This document shows, piece by piece, positions 8,545 through 18,400 of a stretch of DNA of 49,077 nucleotides (positions are counted from its first letter, which is position 1; the number at the start of each line of letters is the position of its first letter). Position numbers and translations under genes: made by a program. The stretch spans positions 1 to 49,077 of the forward strand of contig JAQUDN010000004.1 in the NCBI GenBank assembly GCA_028685665.1, written 5' to 3'. The stretch comes from Burkholderiaceae bacterium (GTDB lineage: Bacteria; Pseudomonadota; Gammaproteobacteria; Burkholderiales; Burkholderiaceae_C). The notes beneath the pieces are model-generated. The model was given only the letters and a program-made list of their open reading frames with translations. It was not told the DNA's origin and made no database searches.

Positions 8545-9405
8545 TCAGGACAGATCGGGCTGGTCCACCAGGGTGGACAGCGGCAGGGCATGCAGCTCCT
8601 GCAGCAAGGCCCGCAACTGCACGGCAGCCGCCTCCACCACGCGCTGCCCCTTCTCGGCCGTGGCCGCAGCGGCCTGGCCCACGGCCCCGGCCGGGTGGTA
8701 ATCCTGCATCTGCCAGCCCAGCTTGGCCGACTTGCCGTTGCCCAGCAGGGCATAGCGCTCGGACCGGTCTTGCGAGGTCGAGCGAAAATCCCGCGCCCGT
8801 TCCATCCGCACCGTGGCCGGGGCCAGGTGCCGCATCATCGACGTCTCGATCTCACCGGCATGGATGCCAAAACGGTGCTCCTCGGCACTGAACTGGCCCG
8901 CCACCGCCTCGGGCAAAGGCAGGCTGAACCAGCTGGCGCTGTACACCAGCAGATCGCACTGGCTGCGCAACTGGCGCGCCACGATGTCCATCACGCTGAC
9001 CTGGCCGCCGTGGCCGTTGAACAACAGCAATTTGCGCACCCCGGCCCGCGCCACGCAGGCCCCGATCTCGGTCCACAGCGCGATCACCGTGGCGGGCGAC
9101 AGCGTCAAGGTGCCGGGAAAACGCTGGTGCTCCAGGCTCAGGCCCAGGTTCTGCGGCGGCAGGAACAGCACCGGCAGCTCGGCGGGCAACCCAGGCAAGG
9201 CCGCGTCGATCACGCCCTGCAACAAAGTGGCGTCCACCGACAAGGGCAGGTGCGGCCCATGCTGCTCAATGGCCGCCACCGGCAGCACCGCCACCACCTC
9301 GGCCGCCCGGCCCGAAGCCTGCAGCTGCGCAAAGTCGCGCGTGGAAAGATCCGCCCAAAAGCGGGAGGGCAAGGCGAGGGGGGTCACGGCAGAGGTTGCA
9401 GGCAT
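8545..9405 (-). CDS. Creatininase family protein
   Basis: 286 residues. Motifs of the creatinine amidohydrolase family are clear: AIEQHGPHLPLSVD near residue 47, LLFNGHGG near the middle, and the HAGEIETSMM metal and catalytic segment after it. Family members hydrolyse cyclic amides or formamide groups (creatininase, and relatives acting in riboflavin/F420 and mycofactocin-type pathways). Nothing nearby indicates creatine metabolism, so the substrate is undetermined. AGGATGG before the ATG at 9405 supports the start. Confidence 0.88.
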   Translation of the reverse strand: MPATSAVTPLALPSRFWADLSTRDFAQLQASGRAAEVVAVLPVAAIEQHGPHLPLSVDATLLQGVIDAALPGLPAELPVLFLPPQNLGLSLEHQRFPGTLTLSPATVIALWTEIGACVARAGVRKLLLFNGHGGQVSVMDIVARQLRSQCDLLVYSASWFSLPLPEAVAGQFSAEEHRFGIHAGEIETSMMRHLAPATVRMERARDFRSTSQDRSERYALLGNGKSAKLGWQMQDYHPAGAVGQAAAATAEKGQRVVEAAAVQLRALLQELHALPLSTLVDQPDLS

Positions 9406-9528
9406 GCCGCCATCCTAGCGGGGAGGGGCGTGAAAGTCCGTCCGCCCCACCGCCGAGGCTGCGATCCCACCGCCCTGCCGGACCCTTGCACTCAGGCCCT
9501 TGGCTTACCGATCCCGAACGCAGCCGGC

Positions 9529-10572
9529 TTATTTCGGAAACAGAGGGCTCACCTTGCCAATCACATAATCGGAGATGATTTGATTGGTTTTATCGGTGTA
9601 GTGCACCGTGTCCGCATAAAGGTAGGTGTTATTGGCATTCGGAGCCACCAGCGTGGACTTCGTGCAGACAGCCGAATAGCTGGAAATATCCGTCCGCGGC
9701 AGGCAGGCCGTGCCGGTCAGATTCGATAATCCATATTTCGATGGATTGGTTCGCACATCGGAGAAAAGCCCTTGAATATCCACCAGGACAACGCCCCCCA
9801 GTCCATTGACATGGGTGGCAAGCCTGGCATTGAAAGCCGCCGACAAGGCGGTGGCATAACTTTGCGCAGCACTGCTGAAAGCGACGATGGGGGCCTTGCC
9901 CAAATCATCCAGATTCAGCACGGCAATCTTCAGCGCGCCATTGGCTTTCAGGCGTGCAAGCTCTTTTGCCAAATCGTCGGCCGCTTTCTGAACCTGGGGA
10001 ACACCGACCTCGGGAGCCACCGGCGCGATTCCTATCGGACGGAACACGTCATTGGTGCCCACCCACACAAGAACCAGGTCGCTGGCATTGAAAGCGCCTT
10101 TTTGTTGAAGGTGCGCAGTAATCTGGTCCTTGACCGGCAAAGTGCTTGCACCCGAGTTCGGCCCCATGGTGGCATCGGTATTGTTCGAGCCAGGCTGCTC
10201 CGCCACACGGGAACCACCTTCCGCATAACCGGTCCCGCCTTCAAGGGTCGGCGCCGACCCAAAACCAGCCGTCCGGTTCAAGCCTATCGTGGTGCCGTAG
10301 TAGGACGCCACATTCTCGACCCACAAGGGCCCAGGATTGACGGTGAATTTTCCACCACTGGGCTCACCCAAGGCCACAGACCGTTTTTTGTAGGTGCCCA
10401 GATCAGACAGGCTGTCACCAAACACGATGACGCGCTGCACGTTGGGCGGCGGCTCGGAACCACCGCAGCCGAGGAGCGCGCCCGCCAGCCAAGGAATGGC
10501 GAGGGCTGCCGCCGCCCTTCGGCGCGAAAAAACAGGCGCTGCCGGCCTGATGGAACGGTGTGACTTGAACAT
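9529..10572 (-). CDS. Secreted SGNH/GDSL-family lipase/esterase, probable lipoprotein
   Basis: 347 residues from ATG at 10572, chosen because AGGAGACAAC precedes it; the ORF track's longer start adds 33 residues with no ribosome-binding site. The leader has an arginine-rich stretch (SRRRAAAALAI) and a lipobox LLGC with Cys about residue 36, so export and lipidation are likely. Block I is VFGDSLSDLG (catalytic Ser), block III VWVGTND and block V YADTVHYTD (catalytic Asp/His). Substrate is unknown, an ester or acyl group by family. Codon composition is more AT-rich than flanking core genes. It diverges from a LysR gene, which may control it. Confidence 0.88.
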   Translation of the reverse strand: MFKSHRSIRPAAPVFSRRRAAAALAIPWLAGALLGCGGSEPPPNVQRVIVFGDSLSDLGTYKKRSVALGEPSGGKFTVNPGPLWVENVASYYGTTIGLNRTAGFGSAPTLEGGTGYAEGGSRVAEQPGSNNTDATMGPNSGASTLPVKDQITAHLQQKGAFNASDLVLVWVGTNDVFRPIGIAPVAPEVGVPQVQKAADDLAKELARLKANGALKIAVLNLDDLGKAPIVAFSSAAQSYATALSAAFNARLATHVNGLGGVVLVDIQGLFSDVRTNPSKYGLSNLTGTACLPRTDISSYSAVCTKSTLVAPNANNTYLYADTVHYTDKTNQIISDYVIGKVSPLFPK

Positions 10573-10700
10573 GTTGTCTCCTCGTTGGCATTGCTTTTCA
10601 TGTAATTGGCAGGTGACAACCAGCGCTGAGACAAGGTCGCGGTTCGCGCAGTGTTCAGTTCCCGTTGGCACACCCAGACAAAATTTCCCAGCGAGAAACC

Positions 10701-10711
10701 TTGCTCAGCAA
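10701..10711. promoter_or_regulatory. Short palindrome in GDSL/LysR divergent region
   Basis: TTGCTCAGCAA is an 11-bp perfect palindrome flanked by AAATTT/AAAATTTT stretches, midway between the divergent GDSL esterase and LysR genes. Its position would suit a LysR-type operator, but the motif is short and the assignment is inferred. Confidence 0.3.
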
Positions 10712-10818
10712 AATTTTAGGCACGGAGGTCATGCACGGGAATTGATTTGTTTTTCAGGCTGGTCATAAGCTACATTCATGACCCTCTGGCAATGCCCCCG
10801 ACACAGAACGCTTTCTCC

Positions 10819-11727
10819 ATGACACATCGAAAAAGCAGAATAGACCTCAACCTGTTCAGGGTGCTGGACGCCATTTACACGAACGATGGCATATCGGGTG
10901 CGGCAAAAGCATTGCATTTGACACAGCCAGCAATCTCCCATTCACTGGCCCACCTGCGTGAAATATTCAAGGACCCCTTGTTCATCCGGCAAGGCAATCA
11001 TTTCGTCCCCACGGAGAAGGCAAGGGCCATCATGCCCAAAATCCAGCAGTCTCTTTCTGGATTGAATTCCACCGTTTTGACCGACGAGGGATTGAATTAT
11101 TCCGACATGGAAATCACCTTCACACTGGGGTTTCGCGATGCGCTGGAGTCCATCGTTTTTCCAGACTTGATGAAGCAACTTTTGCGGGAAGCGCCCAAGG
11201 TCACCATCATCAGCCGCCATATATTGCGCAACGAAATGGCCAAAGAACTGGTTTCTGGCAGCGTCGACCTGGTCGTAGACAGGCGCCTCCACATGGATGC
11301 CATGGTATGCAGTGAATACCTTTGCGATGAACCCTTGGTCGTTGTCATGGCCATCGGGCATCCGCTCGCATCGCAATCCCTGCAACGCGAACAGTATTTG
11401 CGCGCACAACACATCGCCGTGACCCGCAAAGGAACCCAGGAATCCATCGATACCCTGCTCCACGAAGACGGACACTCCCGTCGTCTTGGCTTGGTGTGCC
11501 AAAACTATTTTTCTGCGTGCAAAGCAGCCGCTGCCAGCGAGATGCTTCTGACCATGCCCGGTCGCTATGCGGAAGATTTGGCCCCTTGCCTGCCGATTAC
11601 CCTGCGTCCGCTCCCTTTCCGCATCAAACCAATACGCCTGGAAATGTATTGGCATGCAAACAAGGACAAGGCAGGCGCGCACAGGTGGCTGCGGCAGAAA
11701 GTGGCTGAAATCCTTCGTCGGCCCTGA
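10819..11727 (+). CDS. LysR-family transcriptional regulator
   Basis: About 302 residues if started at ATG 10819 (MTHRKSRIDLNLFRVLDAIY); upstream starts at 10792 (ATG) or 10747 (TTG) are possible and no strong ribosome-binding site decides. The N-terminal winged helix-turn-helix is clear: GISGAAKALHLTQPAISHSLAHLRE followed by FKDPLFIRQGN. The rest is the substrate-binding domain. The AT-richer codon use matches the divergent GDSL esterase, suggesting the two arrived together, and control of that gene is a reasonable guess. The IS5-type remnant begins 10 bp after its stop. Confidence 0.9.
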   Translation: MTHRKSRIDLNLFRVLDAIYTNDGISGAAKALHLTQPAISHSLAHLREIFKDPLFIRQGNHFVPTEKARAIMPKIQQSLSGLNSTVLTDEGLNYSDMEITFTLGFRDALESIVFPDLMKQLLREAPKVTIISRHILRNEMAKELVSGSVDLVVDRRLHMDAMVCSEYLCDEPLVVVMAIGHPLASQSLQREQYLRAQHIAVTRKGTQESIDTLLHEDGHSRRLGLVCQNYFSACKAAAASEMLLTMPGRYAEDLAPCLPITLRPLPFRIKPIRLEMYWHANKDKAGAHRWLRQKVAEILRRP

Positions 11728-11737
11728 AATATTCATT

Positions 11738-12274
11738 TCACGCTGGAACGGAGTCCGACAGCGGCGTTCGTGGCGTCCCCATCAGCGTCGCACGCAGCAT
11801 CTGCGGCGCGTTTGGCTGCAGCTGCGCTGATTTGCACAGGCGCAAAAAAAGCCCCCACAAGAAGGCCACGCCCTTCTTGGCCATCATGCTCAGCAGCCAG
11901 CGCAGGTTGTAGCTGGCCGCACACAGCACCGCATGCAGGCTGTCGCCCAGCTCTCCCTTGAGGTGACAGCGATCGAGCCGGTGATCCGCCTTCAGGTGCC
12001 CCAGGATCGGCTCAATCGCCTGGCGGCGCTTGAGCAGCTTTCTCTGCTTCAGCGTTGGAGTGGCGGGCCACGGGGGTGGGTGCTTCGCCAAACAGGTCCA
12101 GATCGGGCATGGGCTGGCCACTGGTGCGGGCCTTGCGGGAGAACAGGTGGGCCACGGCTGCTTCGATCTGCTGCCAGGGCATGCGCGAAGCGAGCACCAC
12201 CAGGGGATGACGCAGATCGATCATGGAGTCGAGGCGGTCGCGGAAAAGTCTTCGGTGGCAGCGTCGGCGAACAT
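11738..12274 (-). pseudogene. IS5-type transposase remnant (internal deletion plus frameshift)
   Basis: Read on the minus strand from ATG 12274 the sequence gives MFADAATEDF, then must change frame to give RDRLDSMIDLRHPLVVLASR (one T appears lost from a T run). It continues MPWQQIEAAVAHLFSRKART to DLDLFGEAPTPVARHSN, then jumps, in another frame, to KRRQAIEPILGHLKADHRLD and the C-terminal end. Both blocks are typical of the start and end of about 450-residue IS5-family transposases, so roughly 250-300 residues including most of the catalytic domain are missing. Terminal inverted repeats could not be recognised. The element is dead and marks a recombination-prone boundary to the AT-rich island. 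Confidence 0.8.
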
Positions 12275-12692
12275 CACAAATCTCCCAGAAGCGCGAGCTG
12301 ATGGGAAATTGAAGTGGGAGTTGGCGAACGGCCTCAAAGTATGGCCGCGCCTGTGTTCATGCGGGTTGGCGGGATTGTTCAGGGCCGACTCCCTACCGGG
12401 ACAGGTAGGAGAGCCACCTGCCTCGAAAGCGTTGCTGAGCAGAAGGGGCGGGGCTTCGCTCAAGACAAATACAGCCCACGCGGTATAGCTGCAGATCGCA
12501 TGCCAATACGCAGCACCTGCGAAATAAATTCAAGACTTAACTTCTCAACAAAGATAGCTTGCGCTTGACGTCCAAGTGGGACGTAAAAAGCATCCGGCGA
12601 AAGTCAGGATTGATGCAAATCAAAGCAATCAAGTTATGAAAACTTTCAATCAAATATTAATTATCAAAAATCACCATAAAAATCTAACGTAA
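12275..12692. other. No gene seen; GC-to-AT transition
   Basis: No ORF here looks real. The left part is GC-rich like the IS remnant; from about 12480 rightwards the composition becomes strongly AT-rich (for example the TTAATTATCAAAAATCACC stretch). The change of base composition marks the left edge of the imported segment. Some of the left part could be the outer end of the damaged IS element. Confidence 0.5.
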
Positions 12693-13245
12693 ATGAATCA
12701 ATAAAATTAAAAGTAGCCACTCTCTGCGATGAACCTGTAGGACTAACATGCAGCGTTGATGCAGCAAGAAAAATAGGCATGATAGGAAAAATAATTTTTT
12801 CTCAAACTTTCGAAGAAGCAGCAACGCATGTCAAACATCAAAATGCAGATGCTTTTTTAGTACCTGCAGCATACCCAGGTTTAAATAAATTCGTAATGGA
12901 TGAAGAATTAGAGACATTCCAGACATGCATCCATAGAATTCCAGCACTTATCTACGCATGCCCCAAAAACATCACAAATGAAGATTTAACCTCAAAGCCA
13001 ATAAAAATATACCATCATCCAGCAGTTAACCCTCTACCACAAGAGGTAGAAGTAATTAACAAATATTTTGAAAGCTAAAAACAACATCGAACAGCGAGGC
13101 ATGGAAACAAACAATAAGCGACATGAATGCATCAGCATGCATAACAAATGAAATTTGCGCCAATTATTACAATCTAAGAAAAATTCAAATTTTACGGAAT
13201 GGAATATCAATGCCACGGATACTATTTAGATCAACTCAAAAATAA
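12693..13245 (+). pseudogene. Frameshifted BacA/prephenate decarboxylase-like gene
   Basis: The track shows only 12779-13078, but the open frame extends left (KVATLCDEPVGLTCSVDAAR) with no start codon, and a second open segment in another frame follows (13072-13245: KLKTTSNSEAWKQTISDM ... GISMPRILFRSTQK). Adding one A after CAA at 12701 gives a start MNQIKLKVATL at ATG 12693. Adding one A near 13071 fuses FEKLKTTSNS in frame. The repaired product is about 184 residues. The order TFEEAATHV, ADAFLVPAAYPGLNKFVM, PIKIYHHPAVNP, ACITNEICANYYNL resembles from memory the prephenate-dehydratase fold of BacA-type non-aromatising prephenate decarboxylases. Family is a moderate-confidence inference; frameshifts are certain as the sequence stands. 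Confidence 0.55.
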
Positions 13246-13302
13246 AATGAAAATCCGAAAAATAAAAATACCAAAGACAAAATTACCAGACAGACAATTA
13301 AA

Positions 13303-14490
13303 ATGGAATCAATTTTAAAAATTAAATCAATCCATTACATTGGAATTATTTTCGGAATTATAGCCATTGGCACTGAATCTTTGATCATGTCCCCTCTTCT
13401 GAAGGAAATAGGTGAATCTTTTGGAAATGATATCGGGATGACTGGGTGGGCAGTCAGCGCATATGGAATCGCTTTGGCCATCACAGCACCGGCCATTGGA
13501 CTTCTTTGTAGAAAAACCGCCCGTGTGCACCTTATGCTCGTAGGCATGCTCGTCTTTTTCATTGCCAGCCTCTGGTGCGGAATATCCAACAGCTTCTCTG
13601 GATTGGTACTAGCCCGTGCGCTGTGCGGCATGGGCGCAGGGCTTTATATTCCATCGTGCTACGCTTGGATTGGGGACCATGTTCCCTACGAAATACGCGC
13701 CCAGGTCATGGGGAGAATTATGGCAGGATGGTCGATGGCGCTGGTCCTTGGGGTACCCTTTGGGACTGTTTTAGCAGAAGCTTTCGGTTGGCGATCTGCT
13801 TTTTTCGCCATCTCGGCCATCTCATTACTCGCCTTACTTGGAATATTTCTACTTCCTATTTTTAAAAACGAAATAGTCTCAAGGCCCTCCCTCCGTGATG
13901 AAGTCCATTCCATTCTTACAGGACCATCAAGCAAAATTCTACGGATTAACTTTCTCAACATGCTTGGCTTCTATAGCTGCTACAGTTTCTTAGGAATTGC
14001 AACCAGAGAAAGTCTACAAATTGGAAGTGCCCTTTTTGGCATGCTGGTCATTTGTTACGGAATGGGACTTATGCTCAGCACCATGAATGGAAATCGACTG
14101 GACAAATTAGGAAAGCAAAAAGCCCTATGGGGCTCCAATTTTGGTCTGATGGCTATTTTCCTTTTACTCCCGATGAGCTTCACTCATATAGCAGCGATGG
14201 CCCTCTGTATGGGGGCATGGGGAATATTTCAAGGGATTGCTCAGACCAGTACCGCGACCCTGATGACCTTGAGCGCGGGAAAATCAAGAGGATTTGCCTT
14301 GGCATGCATGAGTTCCACCACCTATTTGGCCGTAGCTTTGGGGGCGGGAGCCGGTGGATGGATGATGCAATACAACGGTTTTTCAAGCATTACATTGATG
14401 TCTTTGGGCACCGTTTTTTCAGTTCACTTTCTGATCAAAAATCTTCTCATCAACGAGAAAATAGAAATTATCACGCCCACAACAAAATAA
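13303..14490 (+). CDS. MFS transporter (DHA1-type drug/metabolite exporter)
   Basis: 395 residues with about 12 hydrophobic segments. The family motif A variant GLLCRKTARVHLMLVGMLVF lies in the first cytoplasmic loop, and ALCGMGAGLYIPSCYAWIGD plus VLGVPFGTVLAEAFGWRSAF are typical of Bcr/AraJ-like DHA1 exporters. Composition is AT-rich, unlike the genome around it. It follows the BacA-like pseudogene by 57 bp and precedes an AraC regulator by 7 bp, so it is probably a small-molecule exporter controlled by that regulator. Its substrate is unknown. Confidence 0.88.
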   Translation: MESILKIKSIHYIGIIFGIIAIGTESLIMSPLLKEIGESFGNDIGMTGWAVSAYGIALAITAPAIGLLCRKTARVHLMLVGMLVFFIASLWCGISNSFSGLVLARALCGMGAGLYIPSCYAWIGDHVPYEIRAQVMGRIMAGWSMALVLGVPFGTVLAEAFGWRSAFFAISAISLLALLGIFLLPIFKNEIVSRPSLRDEVHSILTGPSSKILRINFLNMLGFYSCYSFLGIATRESLQIGSALFGMLVICYGMGLMLSTMNGNRLDKLGKQKALWGSNFGLMAIFLLLPMSFTHIAAMALCMGAWGIFQGIAQTSTATLMTLSAGKSRGFALACMSSTTYLAVALGAGAGGWMMQYNGFSSITLMSLGTVFSVHFLIKNLLINEKIEIITPTTK

Positions 14491-14497
14491 AAATAAA

Positions 14498-15307
14498 ATG
14501 ACAAAAATCTTAAAGTGGTCTTCTCAGGCGCACGGCTTTCAACCCCATTTTCATACCGAATTTTTCATCAGCACCACACTCCAAGGCCAATGTCATTTTG
14601 AATGCGAAGGGAAATCATATACAGCGAAAACGGGAGACATCAGCCTGATCCCACCATTCCACGTACATACGGCGCACTGCACCGAAGACATGCAATATTT
14701 TGCGGTTTACCTAGCCCATCCTGGGATACATGAATGGATGACGGGAGAGAGTCCTGGTATCCCTGTGCAGTGGGAAACACCCTATGTTGTATCAGACAAC
14801 ACACTTGCCCAAAAACTGCGAGAAGCGATGGTGCAAAGCACATCACACTCCAGCGCCACAGTCGCGAAGGAAATTATCCAAAAATACGCCCGTCAGATCC
14901 CTCCAGATGCATCATCACTCGGGTGGCGGGTTCGGTCCATGCATTGGATGCGCGAGTCACTCCTTCAAAATGACTCCATCGCCAGCATGGCCCGCCACAT
15001 GAATATGTCACACCAGGGATTCAGTCGGGCATTTCAAAAATATTTTGGAGTCACCCCGATTTTCTTCAGAAACCAGATCAAACTGGAAATTGCAGAAAAT
15101 CTCCTCCTCCAAGGCAATAAACCTATTGATGTCGCCACCATGTGTGGATTTTCAGATCAAGCCCACTTGAACCGTGTACTCAAAGCGAGCAGAGGTCATA
15201 CTCCGGGAAAATACGCAAGAAATTACTTCCCCTTCGCAGAAGACCGTCGACAGCCGCTGCACCACCGAAGCACCATCCCTGAACCGCAGATCACTTTGTC
15301 CCCATAA
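14498..15307 (+). CDS. AraC-family transcriptional regulator
   Basis: 269 residues. The N-terminal half looks like the AraC cupin-type ligand-binding domain (HFHTEFFISTTLQG, then GDISLIPPFHVHTAHC). The C-terminal half carries two helix-turn-helix motifs: SIASMARHMNMSHQGFSRAF and PIDVATMCGFSDQAHLNRVL, followed by GHTPGKYARN. It starts 7 bp after the MFS gene, so the two are likely co-transcribed. The AT-rich composition stops at its end, so it is the right-hand member of the imported segment. Confidence 0.9.
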   Translation: MTKILKWSSQAHGFQPHFHTEFFISTTLQGQCHFECEGKSYTAKTGDISLIPPFHVHTAHCTEDMQYFAVYLAHPGIHEWMTGESPGIPVQWETPYVVSDNTLAQKLREAMVQSTSHSSATVAKEIIQKYARQIPPDASSLGWRVRSMHWMRESLLQNDSIASMARHMNMSHQGFSRAFQKYFGVTPIFFRNQIKLEIAENLLLQGNKPIDVATMCGFSDQAHLNRVLKASRGHTPGKYARNYFPFAEDRRQPLHHRSTIPEPQITLSP

Positions 15308-15431
15308 CGGCACGGTGCGCCCTGCCCCCTAATCCAACAGGACAACCCAGCGGCAAACTCCCGCGCCCCGGAGGGTCGACAATCGGGCGCCTTGCCTGCG
15401 TCGTGCGCAAGGTTCGCTGCCTTTGAGACCC

Positions 15432-18400
15432 ATGCTCCATCCCCGTCTGCCTGCCGCCCTCCTCTCCCTGCGCCAAAACCCCTGGTCGCGCCGTGTCTTG
15501 CGTGCTGGCGCGGCCTTGCTGCTGCTCTGGCTGGTGGCGTGGCTGGCCGTGCCGCCTGCGCTGCGCTGGGGCATCGAGCGGCTGGGCAGCCAGGCGCTGG
15601 GGCGCTCTGTGGCGGTGGGGTCGGTGGATTTTCGGCCCTGGTCGCTGGAGCTGACGCTGCATGAACTGGCGGTGGGGGCAGCGGCCCCCGGCGCGGCGGA
15701 CTCGGGGCCCCAGGGCGCCAACGCCCTGCCCCCGCAGTTCACCGTGGACCGCGTGTACCTGGATGCCGAGATGCAATCCCTGCTGCGCCTGGCGCCGGTG
15801 GTGGATGCGCTGACCCTCGAATCGCCGCACCTGCGCCTGGCGCACCAGGGCGGGGGCCATTACGACATCGACGACATCCTGGAGCGCCTGGCCACGCCGC
15901 CCGACCGCCCCGACACGGGCCCGGCCCGGCTGGCGCTGTACAACCTGGTGGTCTCGGGGGGGACGGTGGATTTTGCGGACGCCGCCACCGGCAGCCGGCA
16001 CGCCTTGCGCGACCTGGCGCTGCAACTGCCCTTCCTGAGCACCCTGCCCTCGCAGCGCACGGTGGAAGTGCAGCCCCATCTGGCGTTTCGCCTGGACGAC
16101 AGCACGTTCGACAGCCGGGCCCACGCCACGCCTTTTGCCGAGGTGCGCCAGGGCGAGGTCACGCTGCGCTGGACGGGCCTGGACCTGGCCGATTACAAGG
16201 CCTACCTGCCCACCAGCCTGCCCCTGCAGGTCCACAGCGCCGTGCTGGCCGGCGACCTGACCCTGGCTTTCGTGCAGGGCCCCGAGCGCAAGGTGGCGCT
16301 GCGGGGCAGCGTGCAGGTCAGCGACCTGCGCCTGAATGACCGCACGGGCCAGCCGCTGTTTTCTGCGGACCTGCTGGCGATGGACCTGAGCGAGCTGCGC
16401 CCGCTGGAGAAGGTGGCCCAGCTGGGGCAAATCACCCTGAAGGCCCCGGTGGTCCATGCCAGCCGGCAGGCCAATGGCCAGATCCACGGGCTGCAACGGG
16501 CGCCAACACCCGCACCAACGCCCCCCCAAGCGCCCACCCCAGCAGCGGCCCCGACGCGCCCCCCCTCCGCCCCTGGCAAGCCCCCGGCGCCCGGCGCGGA
16601 CAAGGCCCCCGTTGCCCAGGCTGCCCCATCCGCCTGGAAGGTGGAGGTCGCCCAAGCCCGCATCCACGAAGGGCAAATCCACTGGAAAGACCAAACCACC
16701 CAGCCCGCGGCCGTGCTGCGGGCCACGGACCTGGCCCTGGAGGTGCGGGACATCGCCTGGCCCCTGGCCCAGCCACTGCGCTTTGAGGGCCAGCTGGCCC
16801 TGCAAGACGCAGCGGGCGCCCAGCCTGTGCCGGGTGGAACGCTGCAGTTCCAGGGCGAAGCCACCGGCCAGCAAGCCCAGGCCCAGCTGACCCTGAAAAA
16901 CCTGGGCCTGCCGCTGGCCGCGCCCTACCTGGCCGCCTGGCTGGAGCCCACGCTGGAAGGCCAGCTCAGCGGCGCACTCGGCCTGCAATGGCAGGCCCCC
17001 GGCCACACCGCGCCCGGCAGTACCGGGCTGAGCCTGACGGCCCGCCAGCTCACGCTGGACCAGGTCGCGCTGCGGCAAGGTGGGCAGCAGCTGGGCCGCA
17101 TCGGCCAACTGGCCCTGTCTGGGGTGCAACTGCCGCTGGACCGGCGCAACGTGAGCGTGGACACACTCACGCTGACCGACCCCGACATCGCCGTGGAGCG
17201 CGACCGCGATGGGCGCTGGATGGTGGAGCACTGGCTCAAGGCCGCGGGCAGCCCCGCCCCGGCGGCCAGCAGCCCGACCGACCCTGCCACCGCCGCTTTG
17301 GCCGCCCCCCGCCCCTGGCGCGTGGCACTGGGGGAACTGCAGCTGAACGGCGGCCGCCTGGCCTGGAAGGACGCGCTGCCCGCCCGCCCCGTGGCCTTTG
17401 GCCTGAGCGACCTGACGATCGAGGCGCGCCAACTGGCCCTCGACAACCCCCAGCCCTCGCCCCTGAAAATCACGGCCCGCCTGCTCGATGGCCGCACCCT
17501 GGCCCGGGTGCAGGCCCGCCCGCCCGAACCCACGGCCACCGCACAGAAAACCACCGCAGCACAATCCACCGCCAGCAGCGCCCCGCAGGGCAAGAACGCG
17601 GCTGCGGCCCCCGCCCTTTCCAGGGCGAGCCCTGCCGCCCCCAGCAGCCCCCTGCGCAAGGCCAGCGCCCCGCCACCGGCGCCCGACGAGGACGACGCCC
17701 CACGCGCCAACCGGCAGCGCAGCGGCCAGTTCGCTTTCGAGGGCAACCTGCGCCTGGCCCCCCTGGCCCTGGACGGCAAGGTCGAGGCCAGCCGCCTGCC
17801 CCTGCATGCGCTGGACGGCTACCTGGCCGACCGCCTGGCCCTGCACCTGGTGCGCGCGCTGGCGGGTTTCCGGGGGCATGTGGACTTTGCCCAGCGCCCC
17901 GAAGGCCTGGCGCTGCGCCTGCAGGGCGATGCCGCGCTCGACCGCCTACAGGCGCGCAGCACCGGCCCGGCGGCCACGGCCAGCACCGCCCAGGCGGCCC
18001 AGGCCCCGCAAGCCGGCGAAGAACTGCTGGCCTGGGAAAGCCTGGGCCTGCGCGGCGTGAACGTGGCCATCGCCCCGCGCACCGCGCCCCGGATCGCGGT
18101 GCAGGAAACCAGCCTGGCCAACTTCTATGCCCGCGTCGTGCTGAACGACAAAGGCCAGCTCAACCTGGCCGAACTGCTCAAGCCGGCCCCAGGCAGCGCC
18201 CCGGGTGCAGCCCCCTCGGGCACCGCGCCGGCGAGCGCTTCCGCTCCCGCCGCCCCGGCCCGGCTGGCAAGCGCCCCGCCCTCCGCCCCCGACCCGCTGG
18301 CGCCGGTGTTCCAGTTCGGACCGCTCAGCCTGGTCAACGGGCAGGTGCTGTTCTCGGACTTTTTCATCCGGCCGAACTACCGGGCCAACCTGACCGAACT

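Noticed and set aside
12221-12463. 80-residue minus-strand ORF before the IS5 remnant
   Set aside because: Only its last part (MFADAATEDF) is meaningful, as the transposase start; the rest shows no protein features.
15291-17879. 862-residue minus-strand ORF (and similar long antisense ORFs at 3075-5777, 337-3141, 17946-19838)
   Set aside because: These are shadows of GC-rich genes on the other strand; the translations are low-complexity and lack motifs or ribosome-binding sites.
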